From Flavobacterium restrictum (lineage in GTDB: Bacteria > Bacteroidota > Bacteroidia > Flavobacteriales > Flavobacteriaceae): DNA of 36,084 nucleotides. The notes beneath the pieces are model-generated. The model had not been told where the DNA came from. It made no database searches and worked only from the letters and a program-made list of their open reading frames with translations. Where the stretch lies: assembly GCF_007097245.1 (NCBI RefSeq), contig NZ_VJZT01000019.1:1-36084 (forward strand), written 5' to 3'. Positions within the stretch are counted from its first letter, which is position 1; the number at the start of each line of letters is the position of its first letter. A program made the position numbers and the translations under genes. This document shows, piece by piece, positions 25,297-34,164 of this stretch.

Positions 25297-25635
25297 TTAT
25301 CGTATTATGAGTTTTCTTGTGGCTGATGCATCGTTTTCGCTAATTTTTATAATGTAAACACCAGGAGTTAAATTTCCAACGTTCAATTCTTTTGAACTCA
25401 AAACAGTTTGAAGTACTTTTTTACCCAAAACATCAAAAATAATGATTTCTTTGTCCGTGTCACTTTTGGAGGTAACATATACTTTACCGTTGCTCACAGG
25501 ATTAGGATACAAGTTTAATCCCTCAATTGCGGTGGATTCTTGTAGCTTTGGTTGTTGTTTACTTTCTTGAGCAGTAGCTTTTGTTGTAAAAAAGAACCCC
25601 AATAAAATAACAATATAAAAGTAGTTTTTTATCAT
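25297..25635 (-). CDS. Mini-protein made of a signal peptide and a T9SS type A sorting domain
   Basis: A 112-residue exported protein. Residues 1-22 are a signal peptide (MIKNYFYIVILLGFFFTTKATAQ region), then about 15 Gln/Lys-rich residues. The rest is a T9SS C-terminal sorting domain: LNLYPNPVSNGKVYV, IIIFDVLGKKVL and LTPGVYIIKI, ending RKLIIR. There is no cargo domain between them. In ordinary T9SS cargo this domain follows hundreds of residues and is removed by PorU. It may be a truncated remnant, a small surface-peptide precursor, or a protein that acts through the domain itself. It is followed by its own terminator, which suggests a functional gene. Confidence 0.85.
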   Translation of the reverse strand: MIKNYFYIVILLGFFFTTKATAQESKQQPKLQESTAIEGLNLYPNPVSNGKVYVTSKSDTDKEIIIFDVLGKKVLQTVLSSKELNVGNLTPGVYIIKISENDASATRKLIIR

Positions 25636-25805
25636 CAGATTGTTTTGTTATGGTAAAGATATAAAAAAACATTTCAAAAGTGATACCAAAATAGCGTAAA
25701 ATGCGTTGGTGTTTCTTTTTTTGTAAAAAAATTAACAGTTGCGTTTTTGAAATGGCTTTTTTAGGCCGTTGCAAATTTACTTATTTCGGCGTATTTGTGC
25801 TAATT

Positions 25806-25845
25806 GTTAAATGTTACTAAAGTGTTACCAATCCGTTAATTTATC
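25806..25845. promoter_or_regulatory. Candidate Pho box upstream of the response regulator
   Basis: GTTA occurs at 25813, 25824 and 25835, exactly 11 bases apart, with another at 25806. On the minus strand this reads TTAACG-N5-GTAACA-N5-GTAACA, the same architecture as PhoP/PhoB boxes (direct repeats with 11-base period). It ends about 76 bases before the regulator start, suiting autoregulation. The protein that binds it is inferred from context. Confidence 0.5.
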
Positions 25846-25920
25846 TAAACAGGGATCAGTCCTTTGTTGCTTTTACTTTATATTTACATGTTGAAAATAA
25901 TCAATGCGATTGCCATTCCT

Positions 25921-26604
25921 ATGAAAAAAAGAAATACAAAGATTTTGCTAGTAGACGACGAACCGGATATTTTAGAAATTGTAGGTTATAATCTAGCACA
26001 AGAAGGATACCAAATATTTACGGCAGCCAACGGGAAACTAGCCATACAAGTTGCTAAAAAAGAAGTTCCTGACCTTATTATAATGGACGTTATGATGCCA
26101 GAAATGGACGGTATGGAAGCTTGTGAGCACATCCGGAAAATTCCAGAATTAAGCCATGTCATTATTACGTTCCTAACTGCGAGAAGCGAAGATTATTCGC
26201 AAGTGGCTGGATTTGATGCTGGAGCCGATGATTATATAACCAAGCCTATTAAACCAAAATTACTAGTAAGCAAAGTTAAAGCATTGTTAAGACGCTTGAA
26301 AGAACAAGAGCAAAATAGCGAAACGCTAAACGTGGGTGGTATAGAAATAAATAGAGAAGAATATAAAATTGTAAAAGATAATATCGAAATTTCATTACCT
26401 AGGAAGGAGTTTGAATTGTTCTATTTATTGGCTTCAAAACCAGGAAAAGTATTCAAGCGCGATGAGATTTTGGATAAAGTTTGGGGTAACGAAGTTGTAG
26501 TTGGCGGTAGAACGATCGATGTTCACATCCGGAAACTTCGAGAAAAAATAGGCGAAGATCTTTTTAAAACCATCAAAGGAGTTGGCTATAAATTTGAGGT
26601 GTAA
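25921..26604 (+). CDS. OmpR/PhoB-family response regulator
   Basis: DNA-binding two-component regulator of 227 residues. The receiver domain shows KILLVDDEPDIL at its start, the phosphorylated aspartate in LIIMDVMMPEMDG (near residue 56), the Thr of FLTARSED and the Lys of YITKPIKP. The winged-helix C-terminus has LPRKEFELFYLLASKPGKVF, GGRTIDVHIRKLREKIG and GVGYKFEV. I chose the ATG at 25921; in-frame codons back to 25864 add 19 residues unlike the family. A sensor kinase follows after about 100 bases and phosphate-uptake genes follow that, so PhoB is the likely role. Another OmpR-type regulator cannot be excluded. Confidence 0.93.
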   Translation: MKKRNTKILLVDDEPDILEIVGYNLAQEGYQIFTAANGKLAIQVAKKEVPDLIIMDVMMPEMDGMEACEHIRKIPELSHVIITFLTARSEDYSQVAGFDAGADDYITKPIKPKLLVSKVKALLRRLKEQEQNSETLNVGGIEINREEYKIVKDNIEISLPRKEFELFYLLASKPGKVFKRDEILDKVWGNEVVVGGRTIDVHIRKLREKIGEDLFKTIKGVGYKFEV

Positions 26605-26705
26605 TTTTACAAACCTTCCTTAATTATTAAATGCCATTTTAGAAACCTACCTTTAAATGGTATACATTTGTTTTTATTACTGTAAAAACAAAAACTCACA
26701 AGTGA

Positions 26706-27767
26706 ATGAAAATAAGTTTTAAAAAAACCTATAAATTCGCTGTTAAATCAGCCTTATACATTAGTTTATTCGCCACAGGATTTGTAATGCTGTTGGCGAC
26801 TTTTGTATTTAAAACCACAGCACATACCGTATTTTTATTTGGTGCTATTTTTATATTCATAACCTATATTTTCTCTTTTATTGTTTTGCAATATAGAGTG
26901 GAGCGTTTTATTTATAGGAGAGTCAAGAAAATCTACGACGATGTATCGCTTTTGGAATCCAGCACCTTCATTAACAAACCCATTACTACGGATATGGAGA
27001 CGCTTACTCGAGAAGTAAAAAAGTTTGCAACCGATAAAAAACTTGAAATCGAGATGCTTCAAGTTAGAGAAGAATATCGTAGAGAATTTTTAGGAAACGT
27101 ATCTCATGAGTTAAAAACGCCTTTGTTTACAGTTCAGGGTTATTTATCTACACTTATAGATGGCGCCATGGAAGATAAATCCATTAGGAAGAAATACTTG
27201 AAACGCGCAGAAAAAGGAGTAGAACGCTTAATTTATATCGTGGAGGATTTGGATATGATTACCAAATTAGAATCGGGGGACTTGAATTTAGAATTTTCGG
27301 ATTTCGATATTGTAGATTTGATTCAAAACGTTTTTGATTTGTTAGAAATGAAAGCCGATAAAAAGAAAATCACACTTTCGTTCGAGAATTACCACATTCA
27401 GCCCACTTTTGTAAATGGCGACAAAGACAAAATCCAACAAGTAGTCGAGAACTTGATTGTAAACTCGATAAAATATGGTAAAATTGGCGGTTCATCCGAA
27501 ATTGCAATTGTGAATTTAACTCCAAAGAAAGTCTTGGTTAGGGTGACCGATAATGGGGAAGGAATCGAAAAGCAAAACATACCACGCCTCTTTGAACGTT
27601 TTTACCGAGTTGACAAAAGCGGTTCTCGATCAGAAGGTGGTTCTGGTTTAGGACTCGCCATTGTTAAGCACATTATAGAAGCCCACAAAGAAAAGATTTA
27701 TGTAGAGAGCGAATTTGGCATTGGCTCCGAGTTTTCCTTTACATTAGAAAAAATGGCTCATTCTTAA
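26706..27767 (+). CDS. Sensor histidine kinase, probable phosphate sensor partner
   Basis: Inner-membrane histidine kinase of 353 residues. Two membrane helices (about 15-35 and 42-65) are separated by only a few residues, so there is almost no periplasmic sensing domain; PhoR proteins that sense through PstCAB and PhoU share this. A short linker leads to the dimerisation domain with the phosphorylated histidine in FLGNVSHELKTPL (near 131). The ATPase domain follows: N box ENLIVNSIKYGK, DNGEGIEKQNIPRLFERFYR and GGSGLGLAIVKHI. A TACATTTG box at 26663-26670 could give it its own promoter. No PAS domain is evident. Pairing with the upstream regulator is by position. Confidence 0.92.
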   Translation: MKISFKKTYKFAVKSALYISLFATGFVMLLATFVFKTTAHTVFLFGAIFIFITYIFSFIVLQYRVERFIYRRVKKIYDDVSLLESSTFINKPITTDMETLTREVKKFATDKKLEIEMLQVREEYRREFLGNVSHELKTPLFTVQGYLSTLIDGAMEDKSIRKKYLKRAEKGVERLIYIVEDLDMITKLESGDLNLEFSDFDIVDLIQNVFDLLEMKADKKKITLSFENYHIQPTFVNGDKDKIQQVVENLIVNSIKYGKIGGSSEIAIVNLTPKKVLVRVTDNGEGIEKQNIPRLFERFYRVDKSGSRSEGGSGLGLAIVKHIIEAHKEKIYVESEFGIGSEFSFTLEKMAHS

Positions 27768-27936
27768 GATAGCGTTCATTTTTAAGGTACAATTGTTAAT
27801 ATCGTGTAAATCTATTGTTATTTTAAATGTTTTTATATCAAAAAACAAAAAATAAGGCTAATCTAATTCATTATAATCAACATAAAAAATCTCAAATAAA
27901 TATTTAATAATAACTTATTGCGAACATAATATTAGA

Positions 27937-27970
27937 TTAACAATTACTTAACATTGCTGTATGATATTTG
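27937..27970 (+). promoter_or_regulatory. Candidate Pho box and promoter of the porin-pst operon
   Basis: TTAACA at 27937 and again at 27948, 11 bases apart with N5 between, is the pattern of a Pho box. About ten bases downstream, GATATTTG (27963-27970) matches the TAnnTTTG -7 box at seven of eight positions, and no TTG sits at the usual -33 distance. That is what an activator-dependent promoter would look like. The porin start codon is 30 bases further on. The same repeat type lies before the response-regulator gene. Confidence 0.5.
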
Positions 27971-28000
27971 CACTGTAAAAATTAATCTAAATAATACACA

Positions 28001-29311
28001 ATGAAAAAAATTGCAGTTGCGTTTTTAATAGTAGGTGCCTCATGGATGGCTAATGCACAAGACGTAAAAAATGATTCCATAAAAACGGTATCTATCGATT
28101 CGTTAAAAGAAACAGTTGATGCACATTCAATGAAGTTTGCAGGACTAGAAGAAAGATTAGCCACATCTGATGCTACTCTTGATAAAGTAGCAAAAGTTAA
28201 ATTTTCAGGTTACCTCCAGGCACAGTATGAAATGTATAATTACCAAGACAATATTGGGCCAGGGCCTTCTACAAAGGAAGTACCAGTTACCAATTCCTTT
28301 TTTATCAGACGAGCTCGTGTTAAATTAACTTACGAACCAGTAACTGGAGCTGTTTTTGTTATTCAACCTGACTATGCTTTTGACAAAGTAACATTAAGAG
28401 ATGCTTACGTACAATTAAACGATAAATGGTTGGAAACTTTTAAATTGTTCCTTGGTCAATTCAATAGAACTAGTTATGAAGTTGAATTTTCTTCTAGATC
28501 CAGAGAACTTTTAGAAAGAAGCAGAATGTCTGGTATTTTATATCCTCAAGAAAGAGATTTAGGAGCAAAAATAGAAGCTGATTTTCAAACAAAATATGCC
28601 ATTCCTTTTAAATTCCAAATGGCTGTTTTTAATGGTAATTACGGAGAAGGTTCTTTGACCAACAATTTAAGAGACGTAGACAGCAAAAAGGATGTTATGC
28701 TTCGTGGAGTATATTCGTTAAGTTTTCCGTCAAAAGGTTTAGGAATTGACTTTGGAGCACACACATACCTTGGTAATACAACAGTATTGCAAGCAGGGAC
28801 TTTTAGTGATCAAAACAACCAAAATTTTACCGCAAAAATTGGCGATAGTTTTCAAAAAAGATGGTTTGCCGGAGAGTTAAGAGTTTTTTATGACTTTCTT
28901 GGTGGAATGTCCTTCAAATCTGAATTCATAAAAGGAACAATTTCAGGTGAAAAAGGGACTACACTTTCGCCTATAGCCAATAGCAATCCAAGTTTCAATT
29001 TTAATGGAATTCGAGATTTTACTGGATATTACGCTACAATTGTAAAAAATATTGGTAAGAACAATCAATTAGCAGTTCGTTATGATAATTGGGATCCAAA
29101 CAATCATTTGTCTGGAAATGCTGTCACAATAAAAGAAGATTTAAAATACAAAACATGGGCTTTTTCATGGCAATATTTTTATGACGAAAATGTAAAAATC
29201 GTTGCTGGTTACACTTTGCCAATAAATGAAAAAAGCACTACTGTAGGTGGAGATTACACAAGAGACAAATTAGACAATACATTTACAATTCGTATTCAAG
29301 CAGGATTCTAA
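28001..29311 (+). CDS. Phosphate-selective porin O/P
   Basis: Outer-membrane beta-barrel of the OprO/OprP family, 436 residues, admitting phosphate or polyphosphate into the periplasm. The signal peptide is MKKIAVAFLIVGASWMANAQ. A short helical segment (about 30-62, DAHSMKFAGLEERLATSDAT) precedes the barrel and may form a trimer coiled coil. KVKFSGYLQAQYEMYN, SFFIRRARVKLTYEP and GQFNRTSYEVEFSSRS are typical of the family, and the last strand ends IRIQAGF. It is the first gene of the co-oriented pst set, and a candidate Pho box lies upstream. Selectivity for phosphate is inferred from family and context. Confidence 0.9.
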   Translation: MKKIAVAFLIVGASWMANAQDVKNDSIKTVSIDSLKETVDAHSMKFAGLEERLATSDATLDKVAKVKFSGYLQAQYEMYNYQDNIGPGPSTKEVPVTNSFFIRRARVKLTYEPVTGAVFVIQPDYAFDKVTLRDAYVQLNDKWLETFKLFLGQFNRTSYEVEFSSRSRELLERSRMSGILYPQERDLGAKIEADFQTKYAIPFKFQMAVFNGNYGEGSLTNNLRDVDSKKDVMLRGVYSLSFPSKGLGIDFGAHTYLGNTTVLQAGTFSDQNNQNFTAKIGDSFQKRWFAGELRVFYDFLGGMSFKSEFIKGTISGEKGTTLSPIANSNPSFNFNGIRDFTGYYATIVKNIGKNNQLAVRYDNWDPNNHLSGNAVTIKEDLKYKTWAFSWQYFYDENVKIVAGYTLPINEKSTTVGGDYTRDKLDNTFTIRIQAGF

Positions 29312-29332
29312 AAAAAAATATCACTTTAAAAA

Positions 29333-30172
29333 ATGAAAATGAAAACAAAAAAAACAATACTAGGAATAGCTTTATTAGCAATTGCTGTTGTAGCATTATC
29401 CTTTACTACTGTATCTAAAATAACCGTTAAAGGTTCTGATACTATGGTTATTTTATCTCAAAAATGGGCGGAAGTGTACATGAAAAAAAATCCAAGTGCT
29501 ATCATTCAAGTAACTGGTGGTGGATCAGGTGTAGGTATCGCAGCGTTAATTAATGGTTCGACAGATATTGCTAATTCAAGTCGCCCAATGAAACCGTCAG
29601 AATTAGAGAAATTAAAAGCCCGTTACAGTACTTTAGGAGTAGAAATCCCTTGTGCCAAAGATGGTATTTCTATTTACATTAACAAAGCCAATGGTGTTTC
29701 GGAACTTACTGTAAAACAAATTGGACAAATATTTGCAGGTCAAATTACCAACTGGAAACAAGTAGGTGGTGTAGATGCAAATATCAAATTATACGGAAGA
29801 GAAAGCAGTTCAGGAACATTTGTTTACTTCAAAGACAATGTGGTAAAAACAGATTATTCTCCAAGTTGTCAAACCTTACCAGGAACAGCTGCAATTGTAA
29901 ATGCTGTTAAAAAAGATAAATTTGGAATTGGATACGGTGGTGCTGCTTACGCAGAAGGCGTGAAAGACTGTAAAGTAAAAAAAGACGATAAAAGTCCTGC
30001 TTATGCTCCAACAGCCGAGACGATTAAAAACAGAACCTACCCAATCTCAAGGTATTTATATATGTATCTTAAATCGAGACCAACGGGAGAGACCAAAGCA
30101 TTTATTGATTGGATTTTAAGCCCAGAAGGTCAAAAGGTTATTGAAGGAATTGGTTATTTCCCAGTAAAATAA
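29333..30172 (+). CDS. pstS: Phosphate-binding protein PstS, first copy
   Basis: Periplasmic receptor that delivers phosphate to PstCA. The 279 residues have an uncleaved or cleaved hydrophobic N-terminus (ILGIALLAIAVVALSF) without a lipobox cysteine. The phosphate-site segments are VKGSDTMV (about 31-38), GGGSGVGIAAL (about 59-69), ANSSRPM and GRESSSGTFVYF. Three cysteines (IPCAKDG, SCQTLPG, KDCKVKK) recur at the same places in the second copy and could form a disulfide. The start at 29333 (MKMKTKK) or 29339 is equally possible. It follows the porin after 21 bases and is the first of a tandem pair. Confidence 0.95.
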   Translation: MKMKTKKTILGIALLAIAVVALSFTTVSKITVKGSDTMVILSQKWAEVYMKKNPSAIIQVTGGGSGVGIAALINGSTDIANSSRPMKPSELEKLKARYSTLGVEIPCAKDGISIYINKANGVSELTVKQIGQIFAGQITNWKQVGGVDANIKLYGRESSSGTFVYFKDNVVKTDYSPSCQTLPGTAAIVNAVKKDKFGIGYGGAAYAEGVKDCKVKKDDKSPAYAPTAETIKNRTYPISRYLYMYLKSRPTGETKAFIDWILSPEGQKVIEGIGYFPVK

Positions 30173-30180
30173 AAAGTATA

Positions 30181-30215
30181 AAAATTCCTTGTTGATTCTT
30201 TCAACAAGGAATTTT
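30181..30215 (+). terminator. Hairpin between the two pstS genes
   Basis: AAAATTCCTTGTTGA (30181-30195) and TCAACAAGGAATTTT (30201-30215) form a perfect 15-bp stem around five bases. The following T tract is only four long, so it may be a leaky terminator or a processing hairpin that sets the ratio of the upstream genes to the downstream ones. Confidence 0.6.
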
Positions 30216-30245
30216 GAATTTAAAACCATTTTAAAATCAATCAAA

Positions 30246-31079
30246 ATGAAAGTAGCAAAATTAAAATTAGCAGCGTTTTTAGTAGTCGTTATTGCTGTTG
30301 GGTTCTCCTTTACAACTGTTGAAAAAGTTACCGTAAAAGGATCTGACACCATGGTTGTTTTGTCGCAAAAATGGGCGGAAGTCTATATGCAAACACATCC
30401 TAATGCCATTATTCAAGTGACTGGTGGTGGGTCAGGAGTTGGTTTGTCAGCACTTTTAAATGGAACTACTGATATTGCAAATGCAAGTCGTCCTATTAAA
30501 CCTGCCGAAGTAGAGAAATTAGTCGCATCGTTTAAAACCAAAGGAATCGAAATCCCTTGTGCCAAAGATGGTTTATCAGTTTTTCTAAACAAAGCAAATC
30601 GTGTTTCGGAACTTACAATTGACCAACTGGGTGCTATTTATTCAGGAAAAATAACCAATTGGAAAGAAGTGGGTGGCGATGATCAAAACATTCAATTGTA
30701 TGGACGTGAAAGTAGTTCAGGAACCTTTGAATTTTTTAAAGAACATGTCGTGAAAACTGATTTTTCTCCAAGATGTCAAACCCTACCAGGAACAGCTGCG
30801 ATTGTAAATGCAGTAAAAAAAGACAAATACAGTATTGGTTATGGTGGAGCCGCTTACGCCGAAGGAGTAAAGGATTGTAAAGTAAAAAAAGATGCCAAAA
30901 GCAAAGGGTTTTATCCTACCGCAGCTACCATAAAAAACAAGACCTACCCTATTTCTAGGTACTTATACATGTATTTAAGGAAAAGACCAACCGGTGAAAC
31001 CAAAGCTTTTATCGATTGGATTTTAAGCCCAAAAGGACAACAATTGGTTGTTGAACAAGGCTATTTTCCTTTAAAATAA
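30246..31079 (+). CDS. pstS: Phosphate-binding protein PstS, second copy
   Basis: A second periplasmic phosphate receptor of 277 residues, clearly a tandem duplicate of the first: both have TVKGSDTMVVLSQKWAEVYM-type starts, GGGSGVG, GRESSSGTF and the same three cysteines. The ATG at 30246 (MKVAKLKLAAF) is chosen; the longer frame back to 30189 runs through the hairpin and lacks sense. Differences concentrate in surface positions, for example LSALLNGTTDIANAS versus IAALINGSTDIANSS. The two copies may differ in affinity or time of expression. pstC follows after about 80 bases. Confidence 0.95.
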   Translation: MKVAKLKLAAFLVVVIAVGFSFTTVEKVTVKGSDTMVVLSQKWAEVYMQTHPNAIIQVTGGGSGVGLSALLNGTTDIANASRPIKPAEVEKLVASFKTKGIEIPCAKDGLSVFLNKANRVSELTIDQLGAIYSGKITNWKEVGGDDQNIQLYGRESSSGTFEFFKEHVVKTDFSPRCQTLPGTAAIVNAVKKDKYSIGYGGAAYAEGVKDCKVKKDAKSKGFYPTAATIKNKTYPISRYLYMYLRKRPTGETKAFIDWILSPKGQQLVVEQGYFPLK

Positions 31080-31089
31080 TAAAAACTTC

Positions 31090-31126
31090 AACTATCCCTT
31101 GTAAATCAATTTTACTAGGGATAGTT
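31090..31126 (+). terminator. Hairpin between pstS copy 2 and pstC
   Basis: AACTATCCCT (31090-31099) pairs with AGGGATAGTT (31117-31126), and inside it GTAAA pairs with TTTAC. Only three more bases of T-rich sequence follow. Like the hairpin after the first pstS, it may reduce expression of the transporter genes relative to the abundant binding proteins. Confidence 0.55.
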
Positions 31127-31162
31127 TTGTATTTAAAAAATATGAATTCTTAAAGAAAGCAA

Positions 31163-32365
31163 ATGAATTCCCAATTCCCAGTTAATCCAAGTTTTACCAA
31201 AGAAAGTCTTAAAAAACAGTTTCGACTTTCTGAATTTTTGGCCGAAAAAATTATTTCATCAGTTGCCTTTTTGTCGATTGCCATTATTTTTTTAATTTTT
31301 ATTTTTGTTTTCAAAGAATCCTTACCATTATTTAGTTTTGGTTCTGATGCAAAAGCAAAAACAGAGATTCAAGGAACTGCTAAACCAGAAAGTTATGGTG
31401 GCACCACAACCGAAGAATTAAAACCAGAATCCTATGGATCAGAACCGGTTTCTAATGCCGATTTGAAACCAGAAACTTACGGATCAGATCCCGTTTCTAC
31501 CGAAGATCTTAAACCAGAAACCTATGGCGATGTAAAAGCCGAAACTCCTGAAACTACAGCGACCGAAACTCCTGAAGCTGTTTCAGAAAATAATGAAGGA
31601 GCTGATAAAACATGGAGTACCTTTTTTACAACGGAGTGGGTTCCAGTATCCGAAAATCCAAGATTTGGATTAATAGGATTGTTAATAGGAACATTAAAAG
31701 TGACTGTAATAGCGATGTTAATTGCTGGACCATTGGCTATTTTAGCCGCACTTTATACCTCTTGTTTCGCTTCTAAACGAGCCAAAGAAATTATAAAACC
31801 CATTATAGAAATGTTAGCCGCTTTTCCATCAGTAGTTATTGGATTTTTTGCTTTAATGGTTTTGGCTACTTTCTTTCAAAGTATTTTTGGTTATGAATCC
31901 CGATTAAATGCTTTTATTGGAGGTGTGGCAATGGCTTTGGCAGCAATTCCTATCATATACACCATTTCCGAAGATGCCTTGTCAGCGGTTCCTAAAACTT
32001 TTACCGAAGCTAGTTTGGCCTTGGGAGCGAGCAAATGGCAAACGGCTTTTTTTGTAACTTTGCCAGCGGCAACGCCAGGTATTTTTGCAGCATTACTTTT
32101 AGGTGTTGGTCGTGTTTTTGGTGAAACAATGATTGCGCTTATGGCAACAGGAAATGCGGCATTATTGTCCTCAAATCCTTTTGAAAGTGTGCGAACTTTT
32201 GCTGCAACTATTGGGTCAGAAATGGCTGAAACTGTTTTTGGTGAAACCCATTATAGTGTGTTGTTTTTTATTGGGTCATTACTCTTTATATTCTCTTTTG
32301 CTCTAAATGCAGTTGCAGAGTTTTATGTAAAAGGAAAGTTGATCAAAAAATTTCAAGGAAAATAA
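31163..32365 (+). CDS. pstC: Phosphate ABC transporter permease PstC with a repeat-bearing periplasmic insert
   Basis: Inner-membrane permease subunit of the PstSCAB importer. At 400 residues it is about 80 longer than E. coli PstC. The extra length lies after the first membrane helix (about 32-50). Residues 60-150 form a hydrophilic, Glu/Pro/Thr-rich stretch with four KPE[S/T]YG units (at 74, 87, 102 and 117). The remaining helices and the cytoplasmic coupling loop with [20 protein letters not shown] are normal, as is GVGRVFGETMIALMATGNAA. Topology puts the insert in the periplasm, on the side where PstS docks. It is followed by pstA after three bases. The permease identity is firm; the insert is unexplained. 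Confidence 0.94.
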   Translation: MNSQFPVNPSFTKESLKKQFRLSEFLAEKIISSVAFLSIAIIFLIFIFVFKESLPLFSFGSDAKAKTEIQGTAKPESYGGTTTEELKPESYGSEPVSNADLKPETYGSDPVSTEDLKPETYGDVKAETPETTATETPEAVSENNEGADKTWSTFFTTEWVPVSENPRFGLIGLLIGTLKVTVIAMLIAGPLAILAALYTSCFASKRAKEIIKPIIEMLAAFPSVVIGFFALMVLATFFQSIFGYESRLNAFIGGVAMALAAIPIIYTISEDALSAVPKTFTEASLALGASKWQTAFFVTLPAATPGIFAALLLGVGRVFGETMIALMATGNAALLSSNPFESVRTFAATIGSEMAETVFGETHYSVLFFIGSLLFIFSFALNAVAEFYVKGKLIKKFQGK

Positions 32366-32368
32366 ATC

Positions 32369-33313
32369 ATGGATAAAGTTAATATTGAATTAGAAAACCA
32401 ATTTTTTTCATCCGAAAAAAAGGGTTCAGATATAAAAGGTAAATTTTTTGTTGGAGTAACACAACTAGCAGTTTTCATCATAATTGCGGTACTCTTTATC
32501 ATTCTTGGCATCATTGTTTATCAAGGTAGAGCCAAGTTTTCTTGGGAATTTATCTCCTCATTTCCTACTAACGGTATGACCGAAGGCGGGATTCTTCCAG
32601 CCTTAATAGGAACATTTATTTTAGTAATTGTGATGTCTATAGCTGCAGTTCCTTTTGGGACAATTACAGCCATTTATTTAACAGAATATGCTAGCGAGAA
32701 TTCAAAATTTGCTGCAGCCGTTCGGTTTTCAGTGCGAACATTAGCTGTTGTTCCTTCTATTATTTTTGGGCTTTTTGGACTTGGGTTCTTCATACAATTT
32801 TTAGGAGCAGGTGTAGATACTGCTTTCAATGGTGGCGAATTGCGATGGGGACAACCTAATATCCTATGGGCAAGTTTGACAATGTCCTTATTGACACTTC
32901 CAGTAATTATTGTATCCGTAGAGGAAGCACTCAAAACAATTCCAAGAGAATTGCGAGAAGCTAGTTTAGCGCTTGGTGCGACTAAATGGCAAACTATAAA
33001 ACAAGTGGTGCTACCTGGTTCTGTTTCTGGAATTATGACAGGCACAATTCTAGCTGTAAGCCGTGGCGCTGGTGAGGTTGCACCTATTTTATTTACTGGC
33101 GCAGCGTATTATCTTGCCACTTTACCTGGATCCTTAAGTGATCAATTCATGAATTTAGGATATCACATTTACATCATGTCCACCCAATCTTCGGATGTAG
33201 AAAAAACAATGCCCATTCAATTTGCAACCACATTAGTTTTATTACTTTTAACATTGTCCTTAAATTTAGTAGCTGTAGTTATTAGATCTAGAATCAGAAG
33301 AAGAGCAAAATAA
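32369..33313 (+). CDS. pstA: Phosphate ABC transporter permease PstA
   Basis: Second permease subunit, 314 residues with about six membrane helices beginning near residue 30 ([20 protein letters not shown]). The coupling motif [20 protein letters not shown] and the following [18 protein letters not shown] are diagnostic of PstA, as is [10 protein letters not shown] in the first cytoplasmic loop region. It ends in a basic tail (IRRRAK). Its start is only three bases after the pstC stop, so translation is probably coupled, and pstB follows after 47 bases. Confidence 0.95.
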   Translation: MDKVNIELENQFFSSEKKGSDIKGKFFVGVTQLAVFIIIAVLFIILGIIVYQGRAKFSWEFISSFPTNGMTEGGILPALIGTFILVIVMSIAAVPFGTITAIYLTEYASENSKFAAAVRFSVRTLAVVPSIIFGLFGLGFFIQFLGAGVDTAFNGGELRWGQPNILWASLTMSLLTLPVIIVSVEEALKTIPRELREASLALGATKWQTIKQVVLPGSVSGIMTGTILAVSRGAGEVAPILFTGAAYYLATLPGSLSDQFMNLGYHIYIMSTQSSDVEKTMPIQFATTLVLLLLTLSLNLVAVVIRSRIRRRAK

Positions 33314-33360
33314 TTGTAAAATCAGCAAAAATTTATTATTTTAGACTTAACAATAAAAAA

Positions 33361-34119
33361 ATGAAAGATATAAAAATACACGTAAATGACTTGTCATTGT
33401 ATTACGGAGAAAAAAAAGCATTAAAAGAAATTTCGATGCAAATTCCAGCCAATAAAGTTACTGCTTTGATTGGCCCTTCGGGATGTGGGAAATCTACTTT
33501 TTTGAGATGTATAAATCGAATGAATGATTTGATTCCAAGTGTTCGCATTACTGGCGAAATGCTAGTAGAAGGAATTGATATTTATGATAAAAATGTAGAT
33601 GTTGTCAATATTAGAAAAAAAATAGGAATGGTTTTTCAAAAATCAAATCCTTTTCCAAAATCTATTTATGAAAACATTGCCTATGGACCCAAAATTAATG
33701 GGTTAAAGGACAAAACACAATTGGACGAAATTGTCGAAGTTTCATTGCGTCAAGCTGCAATTTGGGACGAAGTAAAAGATAGATTAGGCGATTCGGCATT
33801 AGGACTTTCTGGTGGTCAGCAACAGCGGTTGTGCATTGCCAGAACATTGGCGGTTAGCCCAGACATTATCCTAATGGATGAACCTGCAAGTGCTTTGGAT
33901 CCTATTTCGACTTCAAAAATCGAAGAATTGGTGCATCAATTAAAAGAGCAATACACCATTATTATTGTAACACACAATATGCAACAGGCAGCTAGAACTA
34001 GTGATCATACTGCTTTCTTTTACATGGGCGAATTGATAGAAATGGGCAAAACAAATACTATTTTTACCAAACCATTACAAAAACAAACAGAAGATTATAT
34101 AACAGGTAGATTTGGATAA
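33361..34119 (+). CDS. pstB: Phosphate ABC transporter ATPase PstB
   Basis: ATP-hydrolysing subunit that drives phosphate import. The 252 residues have Walker [10 protein letters not shown] (about 39-47), the Q loop near [21 protein letters not shown] (characteristic of PstB), signature LSGGQQQR (about 150-157), Walker [14 protein letters not shown] and the switch histidine in VTHNMQQA. The length and start [20 protein letters not shown] are normal. phoU follows after 45 bases, as in most pst operons. Confidence 0.97.
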   Translation: MKDIKIHVNDLSLYYGEKKALKEISMQIPANKVTALIGPSGCGKSTFLRCINRMNDLIPSVRITGEMLVEGIDIYDKNVDVVNIRKKIGMVFQKSNPFPKSIYENIAYGPKINGLKDKTQLDEIVEVSLRQAAIWDEVKDRLGDSALGLSGGQQQRLCIARTLAVSPDIILMDEPASALDPISTSKIEELVHQLKEQYTIIIVTHNMQQAARTSDHTAFFYMGELIEMGKTNTIFTKPLQKQTEDYITGRFG

Positions 34120-34164
34120 TAATTCTAAAATAGGTATATTACAATCTTTAAAATTATAAAAAAC

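Noticed and set aside
25559..25774. Minus-strand frame of 71 codons overlapping the start of the sorting-domain gene
   Set aside because: It overlaps the signal-peptide coding region in another frame and runs through the promoter region; no family resemblance.
26706..27767. Reading the kinase as lacking a sensor and therefore broken
   Set aside because: Short-loop PhoR-type kinases normally have little periplasmic domain, and all catalytic boxes are intact.
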